Shown here one piece after another: positions 35,482 through 45,527 of a stretch of DNA of 64,000 nt. Location of the stretch: the NCBI RefSeq assembly GCF_947500985.1, contig NZ_CANMTX010000005.1, positions 248,001 to 312,000 of the forward strand. The letters run 5' to 3'. The position numbers were made by a program, and so were the translations under genes. Every line of letters begins with the position of its first letter. The stretch's first letter is position 1. The notes beneath the pieces were generated by a model. The model had not been told where the DNA came from and did no database searches. It worked only from the letters and a program-made list of their open reading frames with translations. The stretch is from an uncultured Maribacter sp. (GTDB lineage: Bacteria; Bacteroidota; Bacteroidia; Flavobacteriales; Flavobacteriaceae).

Positions 35482-35506
35482 AAGCCTCTTTTATAGAGGC
35501 TTTTTT
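35482..35506 (+). terminator. Terminator of the ECF sigma/GIN operon
   Basis: AAGCCTCT (35482-35489), loop TTTAT, AGAGGCTT (35495-35502) then T-run. The stop of the convergent MFS gene lies in the loop, so the two 3' ends overlap. Confidence 0.85.
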
Positions 35507-36831
35507 GATTCATCTACCCTAAATAACAATATAATACCGCCTAAAAAGAATACGAATAAAAACAAAATAGCATATCGCATATTACTTACCTGATCAATTA
35601 TAGCAAAGAGCGCCATACCGATAACAATACCTATTTTCTCAGCAACGTCATAAAAACTAAAGTACGAGGTAGTGTCTTCTGTTTCTGGTAAGAATTTTGA
35701 ATATGTAGATCTCCCTAAAGATTGAACACCTCCCATTACCAAACCTACAAAACCTGCAGCAATGTAAAATTGTATGGGTGTTACCATAAAGTAAGCGTAA
35801 ACACATAGTAGCATCCAAATTGCATTAACTGCTATTAAGGTTTTAATATTTCCATATTTATCAGATGCCTTAGAGGTAATTATAGCACCAGCTATTGCAA
35901 CCAATTGAATTACCAATACACTTATAATTAACCCTGTAGTTTTTTCACTTGCAGAAGCCCAAGCAATTTCCTTTTCTCCAAAATACACGGCAACCAACAT
36001 AATTGTTTGGACAGCCATACTGAACACAAAAAAGGCATATAGGTATCGCTTTAGTCTTTCATTTTCTTTCAATTGACCCCAAACTACCTTTAGTTCTTTA
36101 AGACCCTTAAAGAGAGCGTCGCGAGTAATTTTGTGACCTTTACCTACACCTTTTGGTAACACATAAAATGTGTATTGACTAAAAAGCAACCACCATACCC
36201 CAACGGTTATAAATGATATTCTCATCGCTTCTACTTTAGCTGCGTTTAGGGTCTCTTCTGTTTCACCAATATCAAATCCAAACCATTCTGGTTTCATAAC
36301 CATGGCTAAATTCAATAATAATAATAGAACACTCCCAAAATAACCTAGTGAAAATCCTTTTGCGCTAATACTATCTTGTTGATCTTCAAAAGCAATATCA
36401 GGTAAATACGAATTATAAAAAACTAGACTGCCCCAATACCCTATCAATCCCATAAAATAGAACAGAAGACTTAAATGAATTTGTTCTAAATCGAACCAAT
36501 ACAAACCCATACAGCCTATACTACCTGTATAGCAGAAAAACTTCATGAACATTTTCTTATTACCAACATAATCAGCAATGCCCGATAATACTGGTGACAA
36601 AAATGCAACAACAAGAAAGGTGAAAGCAGTAACTATTGAAATGAGCACAGTCTGTTTCATATCGAAACCGAATGCCGAAACCAACTCATCTTTGGAAGCA
36701 AAAAGTGATGAATAATAGATGGGAAAAATAGAAGAGGCTATAGTCAGTGTATACACTGAATTTGCCCAGTCATAAAAGGCCCAAGCGTTCAATAATTTTT
36801 TACTTCCTTTTGCAACTAGTGTCTTCCCCAT
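35491..36831 (-). CDS. MFS transporter, UMF1 (Atg22-like) family
   Basis: A 446-residue polytopic transporter with about twelve helices. The start 'LLNAWAFYDWANSVYTLTI' (15-33) is the signature of the UMF1 family, related to vacuolar effluxers; the substrate is not known. The open frame reaches 36870, but that Met lies in the hairpin of the upstream gene's terminator (36832-36867), and the Met at 36831 (MGKTLVAKG) begins just before the conserved region. It is a single gene between two terminators. Confidence 0.9.
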   Translation of the reverse strand: MGKTLVAKGSKKLLNAWAFYDWANSVYTLTIASSIFPIYYSSLFASKDELVSAFGFDMKQTVLISIVTAFTFLVVAFLSPVLSGIADYVGNKKMFMKFFCYTGSIGCMGLYWFDLEQIHLSLLFYFMGLIGYWGSLVFYNSYLPDIAFEDQQDSISAKGFSLGYFGSVLLLLLNLAMVMKPEWFGFDIGETEETLNAAKVEAMRISFITVGVWWLLFSQYTFYVLPKGVGKGHKITRDALFKGLKELKVVWGQLKENERLKRYLYAFFVFSMAVQTIMLVAVYFGEKEIAWASASEKTTGLIISVLVIQLVAIAGAIITSKASDKYGNIKTLIAVNAIWMLLCVYAYFMVTPIQFYIAAGFVGLVMGGVQSLGRSTYSKFLPETEDTTSYFSFYDVAEKIGIVIGMALFAIIDQVSNMRYAILFLFVFFLGGIILLFRVDESKKPL

Positions 36832-36867
36832 ATATAAAAATAAAAGCCGTTCATTTCTGAACGGCTT
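36832..36867 (-). terminator. Terminator after the M48 peptidase gene
   Basis: On the minus strand AAGCCGTTCA, a four-base loop, and TGAACGGCTT form a perfect 10-base-pair stem, followed by TTTTATTTTTATA. It ends 25 bases after the M48 stop and just before the MFS start. Confidence 0.85.
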
Positions 36868-36891
36868 CAATATACAATAATCCTAAAGGTT

Positions 36892-37701
36892 TTAGTTAAA
36901 TTTAGTTACTCCAAATTTAGCAGCTTCTGCTTCAGCATCTGGTGCCCAAGCTGTTAGATTATTTATTCTAGTATCATTTGAAGGGTGTGTACTCATGAAT
37001 TCTGGTGGTGCTTCTCCTCCACTGTTTGCCTTCATACGTTTCCAAAGCTCTGCAGCTTCATAAGGATCGTAACCTGCAATAGCCATTATCTGTAAACCAA
37101 TTCTATCTGCTTCAGTTTCGTGACTTCTACTAAATGGTAACATACCCAAGTACTGCGTACCTACACCGTAAGCCTGATTGAACAAGCCTAAGGTTTGTTG
37201 ATTTTTAATTGCAACATTACCTGCAACAGCACCTACTTGTTGTAATGTACCTGCACTCATACGTTGTGCTCCATGGTCAGCCAATGCGTGAGCCACCTCA
37301 TGACCCATTACTACCGCTACACCTGTTTCTGTTTGCGTAATTGGCAAAATACCTGTATAAAATACAATTTTACCTCCTGGCATACACCATGCATTTACAG
37401 TTTCATCTTTCACCAAGTTATACTCCCAAGCATAATCTTGTAAATAACCTGGATGACCGTTTGCAGTTAACCAACGTTCCGCAGCAGAAGAAATACGCTG
37501 ACCCACCCTAGTAATCATTTGGGCATCTGTTGTACCAGTAACAACGTTATTCTCAGTTAAAAAGGTATCATATTGCGCAAATGCAGATGGGAATACCTGA
37601 CTGTTTGGATAAAAATTCAATGTTTTTTGACCCGTAAACGGGTTTACTTTACAAGCTGAAATGCCTATAAATACAAATACTATTAATACTAATTTTCTCA
37701 T
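36892..37701 (-). CDS. M48-family metallopeptidase lipoprotein
   Basis: A 269-residue zinc peptidase with a lipoprotein signal peptide (lipobox ISAC, Cys about 17). The HExxH motif is HEVAHALADHG (about 139-149), with the third ligand Glu in SHETEADRIGLQ (about 192-203). Resembles the periplasmic BepA/LoiP-type M48 proteases in length and motifs, without the TPR domain of BepA. It would act in the envelope as a quality-control protease. It is preceded by a 36-base gap to the GH31 gene and followed by its own terminator. Confidence 0.92.
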   Translation of the reverse strand: MRKLVLIVFVFIGISACKVNPFTGQKTLNFYPNSQVFPSAFAQYDTFLTENNVVTGTTDAQMITRVGQRISSAAERWLTANGHPGYLQDYAWEYNLVKDETVNAWCMPGGKIVFYTGILPITQTETGVAVVMGHEVAHALADHGAQRMSAGTLQQVGAVAGNVAIKNQQTLGLFNQAYGVGTQYLGMLPFSRSHETEADRIGLQIMAIAGYDPYEAAELWKRMKANSGGEAPPEFMSTHPSNDTRINNLTAWAPDAEAEAAKFGVTKFN

Positions 37702-37737
37702 ATTGTTAATTTTAGTTAATGGTAATAAACTACAAAG

Positions 37738-40140
37738 TTATTGTTTTCCTGATAAATGCAATAGCGTAAAGTTTTTGTCTATTCGCAAATCATTGTTTTC
37801 GTTAACCGCTATACTATCTAGATCTATTTTTTCATTATCTATCATAACGTCCTCAATTCCAAAAGGAAGACCATGAAAATTAAGCTTTATCATCTCATAC
37901 TCAGTATCAAAAGTTCCATCTTTAAATAACTGAATGGTCAATGAATTTTCTTTACCTGTCAACTTATAATTACTCAACGAATACCGCCCTTTCTTATAAT
38001 CATACCCATCGTCTGAATCTTCATATACCTCAGATGCTTCTGTACCTTCTTTGTAATAAACTTCTAAAACCAATTCTTCAATTCTTTTTTCTCCAACGTA
38101 TTGTTGAATAGGATACTTCGGAATTATTGATCCGGCTTTTACAAAAATTGGAAGCATATCAATTTCTGCCGCGACCCATTTTTCTTTACCTCCTATTACA
38201 TGTTCGTTGGTCCAAAAATCATACCAATCTCCTCTAGGTATATACATTCTACGCCCTTGTGCATTGGGTTCTTGTATAGGGCAAACCAATATTTTTTCTC
38301 CAAAAATAAACTCATCAGTTCTAAAATGTGTCTGATTATCTTCTTGATCATAGAACACTAAAGACTGAATCATAGGTATATTCTCTTTCGTATATTTATA
38401 GAACATGGTGTATAAATACGGTAACAGTTGATAGCGTAGATTTATGAACTTTCTAACGATATCTGTTATCTCAGAACCAAATGACCATGGCTCTTGATCA
38501 CCATGATCTCCACTTGAATGTACTCTACAAAATGGATGAAAAATTCCTAATTGTACCCATCTGGCAAATAACTCGCCATCTGGTTGTTCGGCAAATCCTC
38601 CAATATCAGAACCTACAAAAGAATAGCCACTTAAACACATGCGCTGTACCTGTACGTTGGCTATCCATAAATGCTCCCAAGTAGCTACATTATCGCCTGT
38701 CCAAGTAGAAGAATATCGTTGTGTACCTGCAAATGCCGCTCTTGTTATTACAAATGGTCGTTTTGGATATACATATTTCTTAACACCTTCATAGGTTGCC
38801 CGTACCATTTGCATACCATAAACATTGTGTGCTTTTCGGTGTGTACATGGGTGTCCGTCGTAATTATGACGAGTGTCTAAAGGTGCCGTTTTTGTTGGAA
38901 CTTCCATTACTGCCGGTTCGTTCATATCATTCCAAACGGCATGAACTCCTAATTCTGACATAAATTCTTTGTACAATTCCGCCCACCATTCTCGAACTAG
39001 AGGATTGGTAAAATCTGGAAAATTACATTCCCCAGGCCATACCTTACCATGCATTAAAGGACCATCTCCCCTTTTACAGAAATAATCGTTTTCTAATGCT
39101 TCATTATATATCCAATAATCACGATCCACTTTTATACCTGGATCAATCATTACTACAGTCTTGAAGCCGTCTTCTTCCAGTTCAGAAATCATTCTCTTTG
39201 GATCAGGAAAATGCTCTTTATCCCAAGTAAAACACCTAAAACCATCCATATAATCTATATCTAAATAGATTGCATCACAAGGTATTTGTAATCTCCTAAA
39301 TTCGCTGGTAATATCTTTTACATTACTTTCTGGATAATAACTCCATTTAGATTGATGAAAGCCTAATGCCCACATTGGCGGTAATTCAGGCGTACCGGTA
39401 AGACTTGAATATGAGCTAACTACTTTTGACATATCTGGTCCGAAAATGAAGTAATAATTCATTTCACCACCATCTGCCCAAAAGCTTGTTATATTTCTTC
39501 GCTCTTGTGAAAAATCGAAACCTGTTCTAAAACTATTGTCAAAATAAATGCCGTAAGCCTTGCCTTTATTTAAACCAACGTAAAATGGTATTGCCTTGTA
39601 AAGCGGGTCTTGCTCTTTTGCAAAAGCAAATTGATCTGTTACCCAATTTTCTACTCTTTTACCCTTAAGGTTACTATGCATGGCTTTATCGCCCATGCCA
39701 TAAAAACTCTCCCCAGACTGGGTTATTTTACTCAATTTTACAGTGTTTCCACCATATTCATAGTTTTCTTCCCAATGAAAACCTAATTCGTCTTCACTAA
39801 TGATGTTTCCCTTTAAATCTGAAATTTGTGTACGTAATGTCTTTTTATCTACCAGAATGCTTAATCTCGCAGTTGCTACTATATACTCTGTATCGTTCTC
39901 TACAATTTCTAATTTACTGTAACCCATGGTTGCATCTGGGTCAATGGCGTATGAGAAATCTGGTTCAAAATTATAGTTGGTAGCATATCTAAAACGAATA
40001 ATGCTACCTCTTAGTATTGTTATTTGTAAAACAACACCGTTGTCTGTAGTGAAATATAATTTATCTGAGTCTTGTGAAAATTCAACGATATGGTTTGGGT
40101 ATAAATTACCTTTATACTCAAGCTCTGTATTTGTGATCAT
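37738..40140 (-). CDS. Glycoside hydrolase family 31 alpha-glucosidase
   Basis: An 800-residue GH31 enzyme without a signal peptide, so cytoplasmic. N-terminal beta-sandwich (about 1-245), then the catalytic barrel: DIDYMDGF, nucleophile Asp in HAVWNDMNEP, acid/base Asp in STWTGDNVATWEHLW, and HSSGDHGDQEPW. C-terminal beta domains follow. The expected activity is exo-hydrolysis of alpha-glucosidic links. It lies 79 bases downstream of glgB in the same direction, and the pair suggests glycogen or maltodextrin use; no other glycogen genes are in the window. Confidence 0.94.
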   Translation of the reverse strand: MITNTELEYKGNLYPNHIVEFSQDSDKLYFTTDNGVVLQITILRGSIIRFRYATNYNFEPDFSYAIDPDATMGYSKLEIVENDTEYIVATARLSILVDKKTLRTQISDLKGNIISEDELGFHWEENYEYGGNTVKLSKITQSGESFYGMGDKAMHSNLKGKRVENWVTDQFAFAKEQDPLYKAIPFYVGLNKGKAYGIYFDNSFRTGFDFSQERRNITSFWADGGEMNYYFIFGPDMSKVVSSYSSLTGTPELPPMWALGFHQSKWSYYPESNVKDITSEFRRLQIPCDAIYLDIDYMDGFRCFTWDKEHFPDPKRMISELEEDGFKTVVMIDPGIKVDRDYWIYNEALENDYFCKRGDGPLMHGKVWPGECNFPDFTNPLVREWWAELYKEFMSELGVHAVWNDMNEPAVMEVPTKTAPLDTRHNYDGHPCTHRKAHNVYGMQMVRATYEGVKKYVYPKRPFVITRAAFAGTQRYSSTWTGDNVATWEHLWIANVQVQRMCLSGYSFVGSDIGGFAEQPDGELFARWVQLGIFHPFCRVHSSGDHGDQEPWSFGSEITDIVRKFINLRYQLLPYLYTMFYKYTKENIPMIQSLVFYDQEDNQTHFRTDEFIFGEKILVCPIQEPNAQGRRMYIPRGDWYDFWTNEHVIGGKEKWVAAEIDMLPIFVKAGSIIPKYPIQQYVGEKRIEELVLEVYYKEGTEASEVYEDSDDGYDYKKGRYSLSNYKLTGKENSLTIQLFKDGTFDTEYEMIKLNFHGLPFGIEDVMIDNEKIDLDSIAVNENNDLRIDKNFTLLHLSGKQ

Positions 40141-40219
40141 GAACTTATAAATTAAAAAATATCAATTATTACTATCAAAGAAATTCTTTAAAGTAGACTA
40201 AAACGAAAACTACTTCAAA

Positions 40220-42115
40220 TTATTTCAGTATTACTATACCTAAAGGAGGAATAGTAATTTCTATGGACTTTTTATGCCCGTGAGCCGGTTTGGTAGACGC
40301 TTTTATTTTACTATTTAAATTTCCGCCGCCACCATATTTGGCATCATCACTATTTAAAACTTCTATTAATTTTCCTTTTTTAGGATTACCAATTCTATAA
40401 TTCTCTCTAGGCACAGGCGTAAAATTACACGCTATAATTAAATCGTTCTTTTCATCATGACCCTTACGTACGTATGTCAATACAGAATTTTCGTGATCGC
40501 CATAATCTATCCATTGAAAACCTTCTGGACTAAATTGCTTTTCATATAATGCCGGTGCGCTTTTGTATAGATGATTTAAATCTTTTACAAAGTCTTGAAT
40601 TCCTTTATGACCATCATACTGCAATAAATGCCAATCTAAACTTTGCTCAAAATTCCACTCTGCGGTTTGACCAAATTCACCACCCATAAACATTAATTTG
40701 GTACCTGGGTGGGTAAACATATACCCGAACAACAATCTTAAATTTGCAAACCGCTGCCATTCATCACCTGGCATTCTATATACTAATGACTGCTTGCCAT
40801 ACACTACCTCATCATGTGAAAAAGGCAACATAAAATTCTCGGTAAAAGCATAGGTCATACTAAATGTTAGATCATTCTGGTGGTGCTTTCTATAAATTGG
40901 TTCTTTTTGAAAAAACTGTAATGTATCGTGCATCCAGCCCATCATCCATTTCATACCAAAACCTAAGCCACCATGTTCAACTGGTTTTGAAACCCCTGAA
41001 AATGCTGTAGATTCTTCAGCAATAGTCTGTACACCGTCGAAACTAGAATATACCGCCTCATTCAATTCACGAATAAAAGATATAGCTTCTAAATTCTCAT
41101 TATTACCATAAATATTTGGCTCCCACTCACCATCTTCTCTAGAATAATCTAAATATAACATAGATGCAACTGCATCTACACGAAGACCATCTACATGAAA
41201 TTGGTCTAACCAAAATATGGCATTACTTATAAGGAATGCTTTTACCTCATTTCTACCATAATTAAATATCAAACTCTTCCAATCGGTATGGTAGCCTTTT
41301 CTTCTATCTGGGTGTTCATATAAATTAGAACCATCAAAGAAGCCAAGACCATGTGCATCTTCTGGAAAATGAGAAGGTACCCAGTCTAAAATTACCCCTA
41401 TATCGTTTTGATGGAAAGCGTCTACTAAAAACTTGAATTCTTCAGGAGAACCAAATCTTGATGTTGGCGCAAAATAACCTGTTAATTGATACCCCCAAGA
41501 AGGATCATAAGGGTACTCCATGATCGGCATAAATTCTACATGGGTATACCCCATTTCTTTTACATAGTTTACAAGATCTATTGCAAACTCTTTATAGGTT
41601 AAAAACTTATTCTCTGAATTTTTCTTCCATGACCCTAAATGCACTTCATAAACAGAATAGGGTCTATCTAATCCGTTTTTATCTTTTCGATAACCCATCC
41701 AAGCATCATCTTTCCAATTGTGCTCTGCTGTCCATACTATAGATGCAGTATTTGGTGGGTGCTCACAGTACCGAGCAAATGGGTCTGCTTTCTCTGTCCA
41801 AATATCATTGTTGTTAGACTGTATCTTATACTTATAGACTTCGCCTTTACCTATATTAGGAATAAAACCTTCCCAAATACCGCTAGAATCCCAACGAACA
41901 TTCAACTTATGGTCATCTGAATCCCAAGAATTAAAATTACCAACTACCGATACAGATTTTGCAGAAGGTGCCCAAACTGCAAAGTATGTACCCGCTACAC
42001 CGTCAACTTCTACCAAATGAGAACCTAACTTTTCATATAGACGATAATGCTTTCCACCTTTAAAAAGATCAATATCAAAATCGGTAAATAATGAGTGTAC
42101 TTTTACGTTTGGCAT
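40220..42115 (-). CDS. glgB: 1,4-alpha-glucan branching enzyme
   Basis: Makes alpha-1,6 branches in glycogen. The 631-residue protein has a CBM48 domain (about 20-120; YFAVWAPSAKSVSVVGNFN) and a GH13 barrel with DWVPSHF, nucleophile Asp in GLRVDAVASM, Glu in TIAEEST and LPFSHDEV, then a C-terminal beta domain. Length fits the shorter GlgB type. Its GH31 neighbour shares direction. glgA and glgC are not seen here, so the pathway is completed elsewhere. Confidence 0.96.
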   Translation of the reverse strand: MPNVKVHSLFTDFDIDLFKGGKHYRLYEKLGSHLVEVDGVAGTYFAVWAPSAKSVSVVGNFNSWDSDDHKLNVRWDSSGIWEGFIPNIGKGEVYKYKIQSNNNDIWTEKADPFARYCEHPPNTASIVWTAEHNWKDDAWMGYRKDKNGLDRPYSVYEVHLGSWKKNSENKFLTYKEFAIDLVNYVKEMGYTHVEFMPIMEYPYDPSWGYQLTGYFAPTSRFGSPEEFKFLVDAFHQNDIGVILDWVPSHFPEDAHGLGFFDGSNLYEHPDRRKGYHTDWKSLIFNYGRNEVKAFLISNAIFWLDQFHVDGLRVDAVASMLYLDYSREDGEWEPNIYGNNENLEAISFIRELNEAVYSSFDGVQTIAEESTAFSGVSKPVEHGGLGFGMKWMMGWMHDTLQFFQKEPIYRKHHQNDLTFSMTYAFTENFMLPFSHDEVVYGKQSLVYRMPGDEWQRFANLRLLFGYMFTHPGTKLMFMGGEFGQTAEWNFEQSLDWHLLQYDGHKGIQDFVKDLNHLYKSAPALYEKQFSPEGFQWIDYGDHENSVLTYVRKGHDEKNDLIIACNFTPVPRENYRIGNPKKGKLIEVLNSDDAKYGGGGNLNSKIKASTKPAHGHKKSIEITIPPLGIVILK

Positions 42116-42288
42116 ATAATTGGTTTATTTGGGTAAAGCTAATCATCTTTTAAAGACGTTCGACTCTATTTATTTTTTGTTAATAATATAGCAGTTAATA
42201 TCCGATTTAAATATCTAAATACCAAAAATGGAACGCTTTTTGAAACAACTATTCAAAATTTAAACGTAAAACGAATAATTATAACATT

Positions 42289-42852
42289 ATGAAAAAACTG
42301 AATTTATTTTTAGGCGCACTTGTAACTATATTTTTTATTTCATGTGAAGGACCACAAGGACCTCAAGGATTTGATGGATTTGATGGTGCAGACGGATTTG
42401 ATGGTGCAGACGGAATCAACATCTTGGGGCAAGTAGTAGATATTGAAGGAACCTTTACCTTAGATAATGATTATTCTATATTTTATGAATTCCCACAAAC
42501 AATTGAAGTCTTTGAAACCGATGTTGTTCTTGTTTACATGCTTTGGGATGTAACCGAAGATAGTAATGGTGAACTAGTTGATATTTGGAGATTGATGCCA
42601 CAAACACGAATTTTAGACCAAGGCTTACTTCAATACAATTTTGACTATACTTTTTTAGATGTTAATATTTTCTTGGAATCAGATTTTGATTTATCAACCC
42701 TAGCTGCAGGTGATACTGACAATCAATTTTTTAGAATTGCGATTTTACCTGCAGAATCTACTACAGGCAAATTAGATACATCAAACATCAATTCTGTAAT
42801 GGCACATTTGGGCATTACAGAAGATAGCATACAGAAAACAACAATAGAATAA
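42289..42852 (+). CDS. Lipoprotein with short collagen-like repeat
   Basis: A 187-residue lipoprotein: signal peptide with lipobox ISC (Cys about 19) followed at once by a Gly-x-y stretch, GPQGPQGFDGFDGADGFDGADG, about seven triplets, then a beta-rich domain of unknown type. An 18-base DNA unit (GATTTGATGGTGCAGACG) is repeated twice there. The repeat is too short to assume a stable triple helix but resembles collagen-like lipoproteins found across Bacteroidota. Single gene, with a strong terminator downstream. Function unknown. Confidence 0.85.
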   Translation: MKKLNLFLGALVTIFFISCEGPQGPQGFDGFDGADGFDGADGINILGQVVDIEGTFTLDNDYSIFYEFPQTIEVFETDVVLVYMLWDVTEDSNGELVDIWRLMPQTRILDQGLLQYNFDYTFLDVNIFLESDFDLSTLAAGDTDNQFFRIAILPAESTTGKLDTSNINSVMAHLGITEDSIQKTTIE

Positions 42853-42883
42853 TACCCATATATAGTTGACCTATTTAAGTCAG

Positions 42884-42913
42884 AGCCCTTGATTTATTAT
42901 CAGGGGCTTTTTT
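42884..42913 (+). terminator. Terminator after the collagen-like gene
   Basis: AGCCCTTGAT, loop TTATT, ATCAGGGGCT (one G-T pair), then six T. It begins 32 bases after the stop. Confidence 0.85.
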
Positions 42914-43011
42914 ATATTTTTTTTAAAACCTTAATGCAAAAACTTTCGTAAATAAAATACATTGATAAGGAATACATTAATTTATCGACTGAACTAAAAA
43001 AAATCGAAGAA

Positions 43012-43509
43012 ATGAAAATTAATATTGTAATTGCACTATTGGTACTTTTTGTAAGCTGTAAAGGCACTTCTCAAGAAAAAGAGATGACTACCAGCATAAA
43101 GACCAACGAGAAAAAAGAATTCGCGGTTCAAAAAACAAATAGCGAATGGAAAAAGGAGTTGACCGATTCTGAATATTATGTACTAAGAGAAGCTGCCACT
43201 GAAAACCCGTTTACGAGCGAGTTATTAAAGAATAAAGAAAAAGGAACTTACGTTTGTGCTGCATGCTCCACTCCCTTATTTAAAAGTTATACCAAATTTG
43301 ATTCTGGTACAGGGTGGCCTAGTTTCTATGAAGAAATTGAAGGCAACGTTGCTTATGACGTAGATTACAAAATTGGCTACAAAAGAACCGAAGAGCATTG
43401 TGCTACCTGTGGCGGACATTTAGGTCATGTTTTTGAAGACGGACCAGACCCAACCGGTTTGCGCCACTGCGTTAACGGTGTTGCACTTAATTTTGTCCCG
43501 ACCGAATAA
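43012..43509 (+). CDS. msrB: Peptide-methionine (R)-S-oxide reductase, lipoprotein
   Basis: Reduces methionine-R-sulfoxide in proteins. The 165-residue protein has a lipoprotein signal peptide (LFVSCKG, Cys 16), so it acts in the envelope, unlike cytoplasmic MsrB. The domain holds the zinc-binding CxxC pairs CAACS and CATCGG and the catalytic Cys in RHCVNGVALNF. The fold also shows FDSGTGWPSF. All catalytic residues are present. Single gene with its own terminator. Confidence 0.95.
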   Translation: MKINIVIALLVLFVSCKGTSQEKEMTTSIKTNEKKEFAVQKTNSEWKKELTDSEYYVLREAATENPFTSELLKNKEKGTYVCAACSTPLFKSYTKFDSGTGWPSFYEEIEGNVAYDVDYKIGYKRTEEHCATCGGHLGHVFEDGPDPTGLRHCVNGVALNFVPTE

Positions 43510-43532
43510 ACTTTTTAATTAGAATTTATAAT

Positions 43533-43568
43533 AACAGGGGGTCTAAATAGACCTCCTGTTTGTTTCTA
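43533..43568 (+). terminator. Terminator after msrB
   Basis: AACAGGGGGTCTA and TAGACCTCCTGTT pair over 13 positions (one G-T) around a two-base loop, then TGTTTC. Weak T-run but strong stem. Confidence 0.75.
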
Positions 43569-43668
43569 TAACATTCATATTAAACCAACTAGAAACTTTT
43601 CTAAATATCACAATTTCATATTAAAGGTCATATTTTAAAAACCTGCGAGCAATCTCAATTAGGTTTTG

Positions 43669-43676
43669 TATTTTTG
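43669..43676 (+). promoter_or_regulatory. Putative lpdA -7 box
   Basis: TATTTTTG (TAnnTTTG) lies 31 bases before the lpdA ATG at 43708. It lies inside the alternative longer frame, which supports the shorter start. Confidence 0.45.
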
Positions 43677-43707
43677 CTCCTCAATTAAAACTACAAAAAT
43701 TCAGAAT

Positions 43708-45099
43708 ATGAGCACTTTCGATATTATTGTTTTAGGTAGTGGTCCCGGTGGATATGTAACCGCTATTAGGGCTGCACAATTAGGTTTTAAGACCGCCGTT
43801 ATTGAAAAAGAAAGTTTAGGCGGCGTTTGCTTAAATTGGGGTTGTATACCTACCAAAGCTTTGTTGAAATCTGCGCAAGTATTTGAATACTTGAAACATG
43901 CAGAAGATTACGGTTTAAAAATCAAAGGTGCCGATAAGGATTTTGATGCTGTAGTAAAAAGAAGCCGTGGCGTTGCTGAAGGAATGAGCAAAGGTGTTCA
44001 ATTCTTAATGAAAAAGAATAAAATTGAAGTTATTAAAGGTTACGGTACCTTAAAAGCAGGAAAGAAAGTTTCTGTTAAAACTGAAGACGGTTCTACTACT
44101 GAATACAGCGCAAACAATATTATCATTGCAACAGGCGCGAGAAGTCGCGAACTACCTAGCCTACCACAAGATGGTAAGAAAATTATTGGGTACAGACAGG
44201 CAATGACCTTAAAAAAACAACCTAAGAAAATGATTGTCGTTGGTAGTGGCGCAATTGGTATCGAATTCGCTTACTTCTACAACTCTATGGGAACTGAAGT
44301 TACCGTAGTTGAATATTTACCGAACATTGTACCTGTTGAAGACGAAGATATTTCTAAGCAATTAGAAAGAAGTTTCAAAAAAGCGGGAGTTAAGATTATG
44401 ACCTCTGCAGAAGTTACTTCTGTAGACACTTCTGGCGACGGAGTTAAAGCTACCGTAAAAACAGCAAAAGGAGAAAAAGTTCTTGAAGCTGATATCGTAT
44501 TGTCTGCGGTTGGTATTAAAACTAATATTGAAAATATAGGATTAGAAGATGTTGGTATCGCTACCGACAGAGATAAGATTTTGGTAAATGATTATTACCA
44601 AACGAACATACCTGGTTATTATGCAATTGGTGATGTTACACCAGGTCCAGCACTTGCTCACGTTGCGTCTGCAGAAGGTATTTTGTGTGTTGAAAAATTA
44701 GCAGAAATGCATGTTGAGCCATTAGATTATGGTAATATACCAGGTTGTACATACTGTTCTCCTGAAATTGCTTCTGTTGGTTTAACTGAAAAACAAGCTA
44801 GAGAAAAAGGTATCGATATTAAGGTTGGTAAATTTCCTTTCTCTGCAAGTGGTAAAGCACAAGCTTCTGGTGCATCTGAAGGATTCGTTAAAGTTATATA
44901 CGATGCCAAATACGGGGAATGGCTAGGTTGCCATATGATCGGTGCAGGTGTTACAGATATGATTGCTGAAGCAGTTCTTGGTCGTAAACTAGAAACTACC
45001 GGGCATGAAGTATTAAAAGCTATTCACCCACATCCAACTATGAGCGAAGCTGTTATGGAAGCAACCGCAGCAGCTTATGACGAGGTAATCCACTTATAA
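43708..45099 (+). CDS. lpdA: Dihydrolipoyl dehydrogenase (E3)
   Basis: FAD-dependent E3 of the 2-oxoacid dehydrogenase or glycine cleavage complexes, oxidising dihydrolipoyl groups with NAD+. The 463-residue form begins MSTFDIIVLGSGPGG (FAD-binding) with redox cysteines in GGVCLNWGCIPTKA, a second Rossmann site VVGSGAIGIEFAY, and the C-terminal catalytic HPHPTMSEAVMEA. The frame opens at 43666, but MSTFDI at 43708 is the family start. A DUF3817 gene follows after 21 bases; no E1/E2 genes are adjacent. Confidence 0.96.
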   Translation: MSTFDIIVLGSGPGGYVTAIRAAQLGFKTAVIEKESLGGVCLNWGCIPTKALLKSAQVFEYLKHAEDYGLKIKGADKDFDAVVKRSRGVAEGMSKGVQFLMKKNKIEVIKGYGTLKAGKKVSVKTEDGSTTEYSANNIIIATGARSRELPSLPQDGKKIIGYRQAMTLKKQPKKMIVVGSGAIGIEFAYFYNSMGTEVTVVEYLPNIVPVEDEDISKQLERSFKKAGVKIMTSAEVTSVDTSGDGVKATVKTAKGEKVLEADIVLSAVGIKTNIENIGLEDVGIATDRDKILVNDYYQTNIPGYYAIGDVTPGPALAHVASAEGILCVEKLAEMHVEPLDYGNIPGCTYCSPEIASVGLTEKQAREKGIDIKVGKFPFSASGKAQASGASEGFVKVIYDAKYGEWLGCHMIGAGVTDMIAEAVLGRKLETTGHEVLKAIHPHPTMSEAVMEATAAAYDEVIHL

Positions 45100-45120
45100 T
45101 TAATTAGAATATAGTATAGC

Positions 45121-45408
45121 ATGTTAAAATTATTTCGAGCAACGGCAATTTTAGAAGGTATCTCCTATTTGGCGTTGTTCGGAGTAACCATGCCTTTAAA
45201 ATATTGGGCAGAAATACCAGAACCAAATAAATTAGTTGGCTACGCTCATGGTTTCTTGTTCATCGCCTTTATAGCTCTTACACTTATAGTAGGCTTTAAG
45301 CACAAATGGAGCTTTAAAAAAGTCTTTATTTTTGGTATAGCCTCCCTTCTACCCTTTGCTACATTTTACGTAGAAGAGAAATACTTAAGACCTGAAGATA
45401 ACGCTTAA
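45121..45408 (+). CDS. DUF3817 small membrane protein
   Basis: A 95-residue protein with three hydrophobic segments and the family opening 'LFRATAILEGISYLALFGVTMPLKYWA' (about 4-30). Function not known. It follows lpdA by 21 bases and could share its transcript. Confidence 0.9.
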   Translation: MLKLFRATAILEGISYLALFGVTMPLKYWAEIPEPNKLVGYAHGFLFIAFIALTLIVGFKHKWSFKKVFIFGIASLLPFATFYVEEKYLRPEDNA

Positions 45409-45527
45409 GGCTCATTTCCCTTTTAACCAAGACTTATATATATAAGAAACTATTAAAATGGCTCTAATGGTTCATTTTAAAAGGTATAGAAGTAAGCACT
45501 AAAAGTGCCTTTTAAATAATACGCTAC

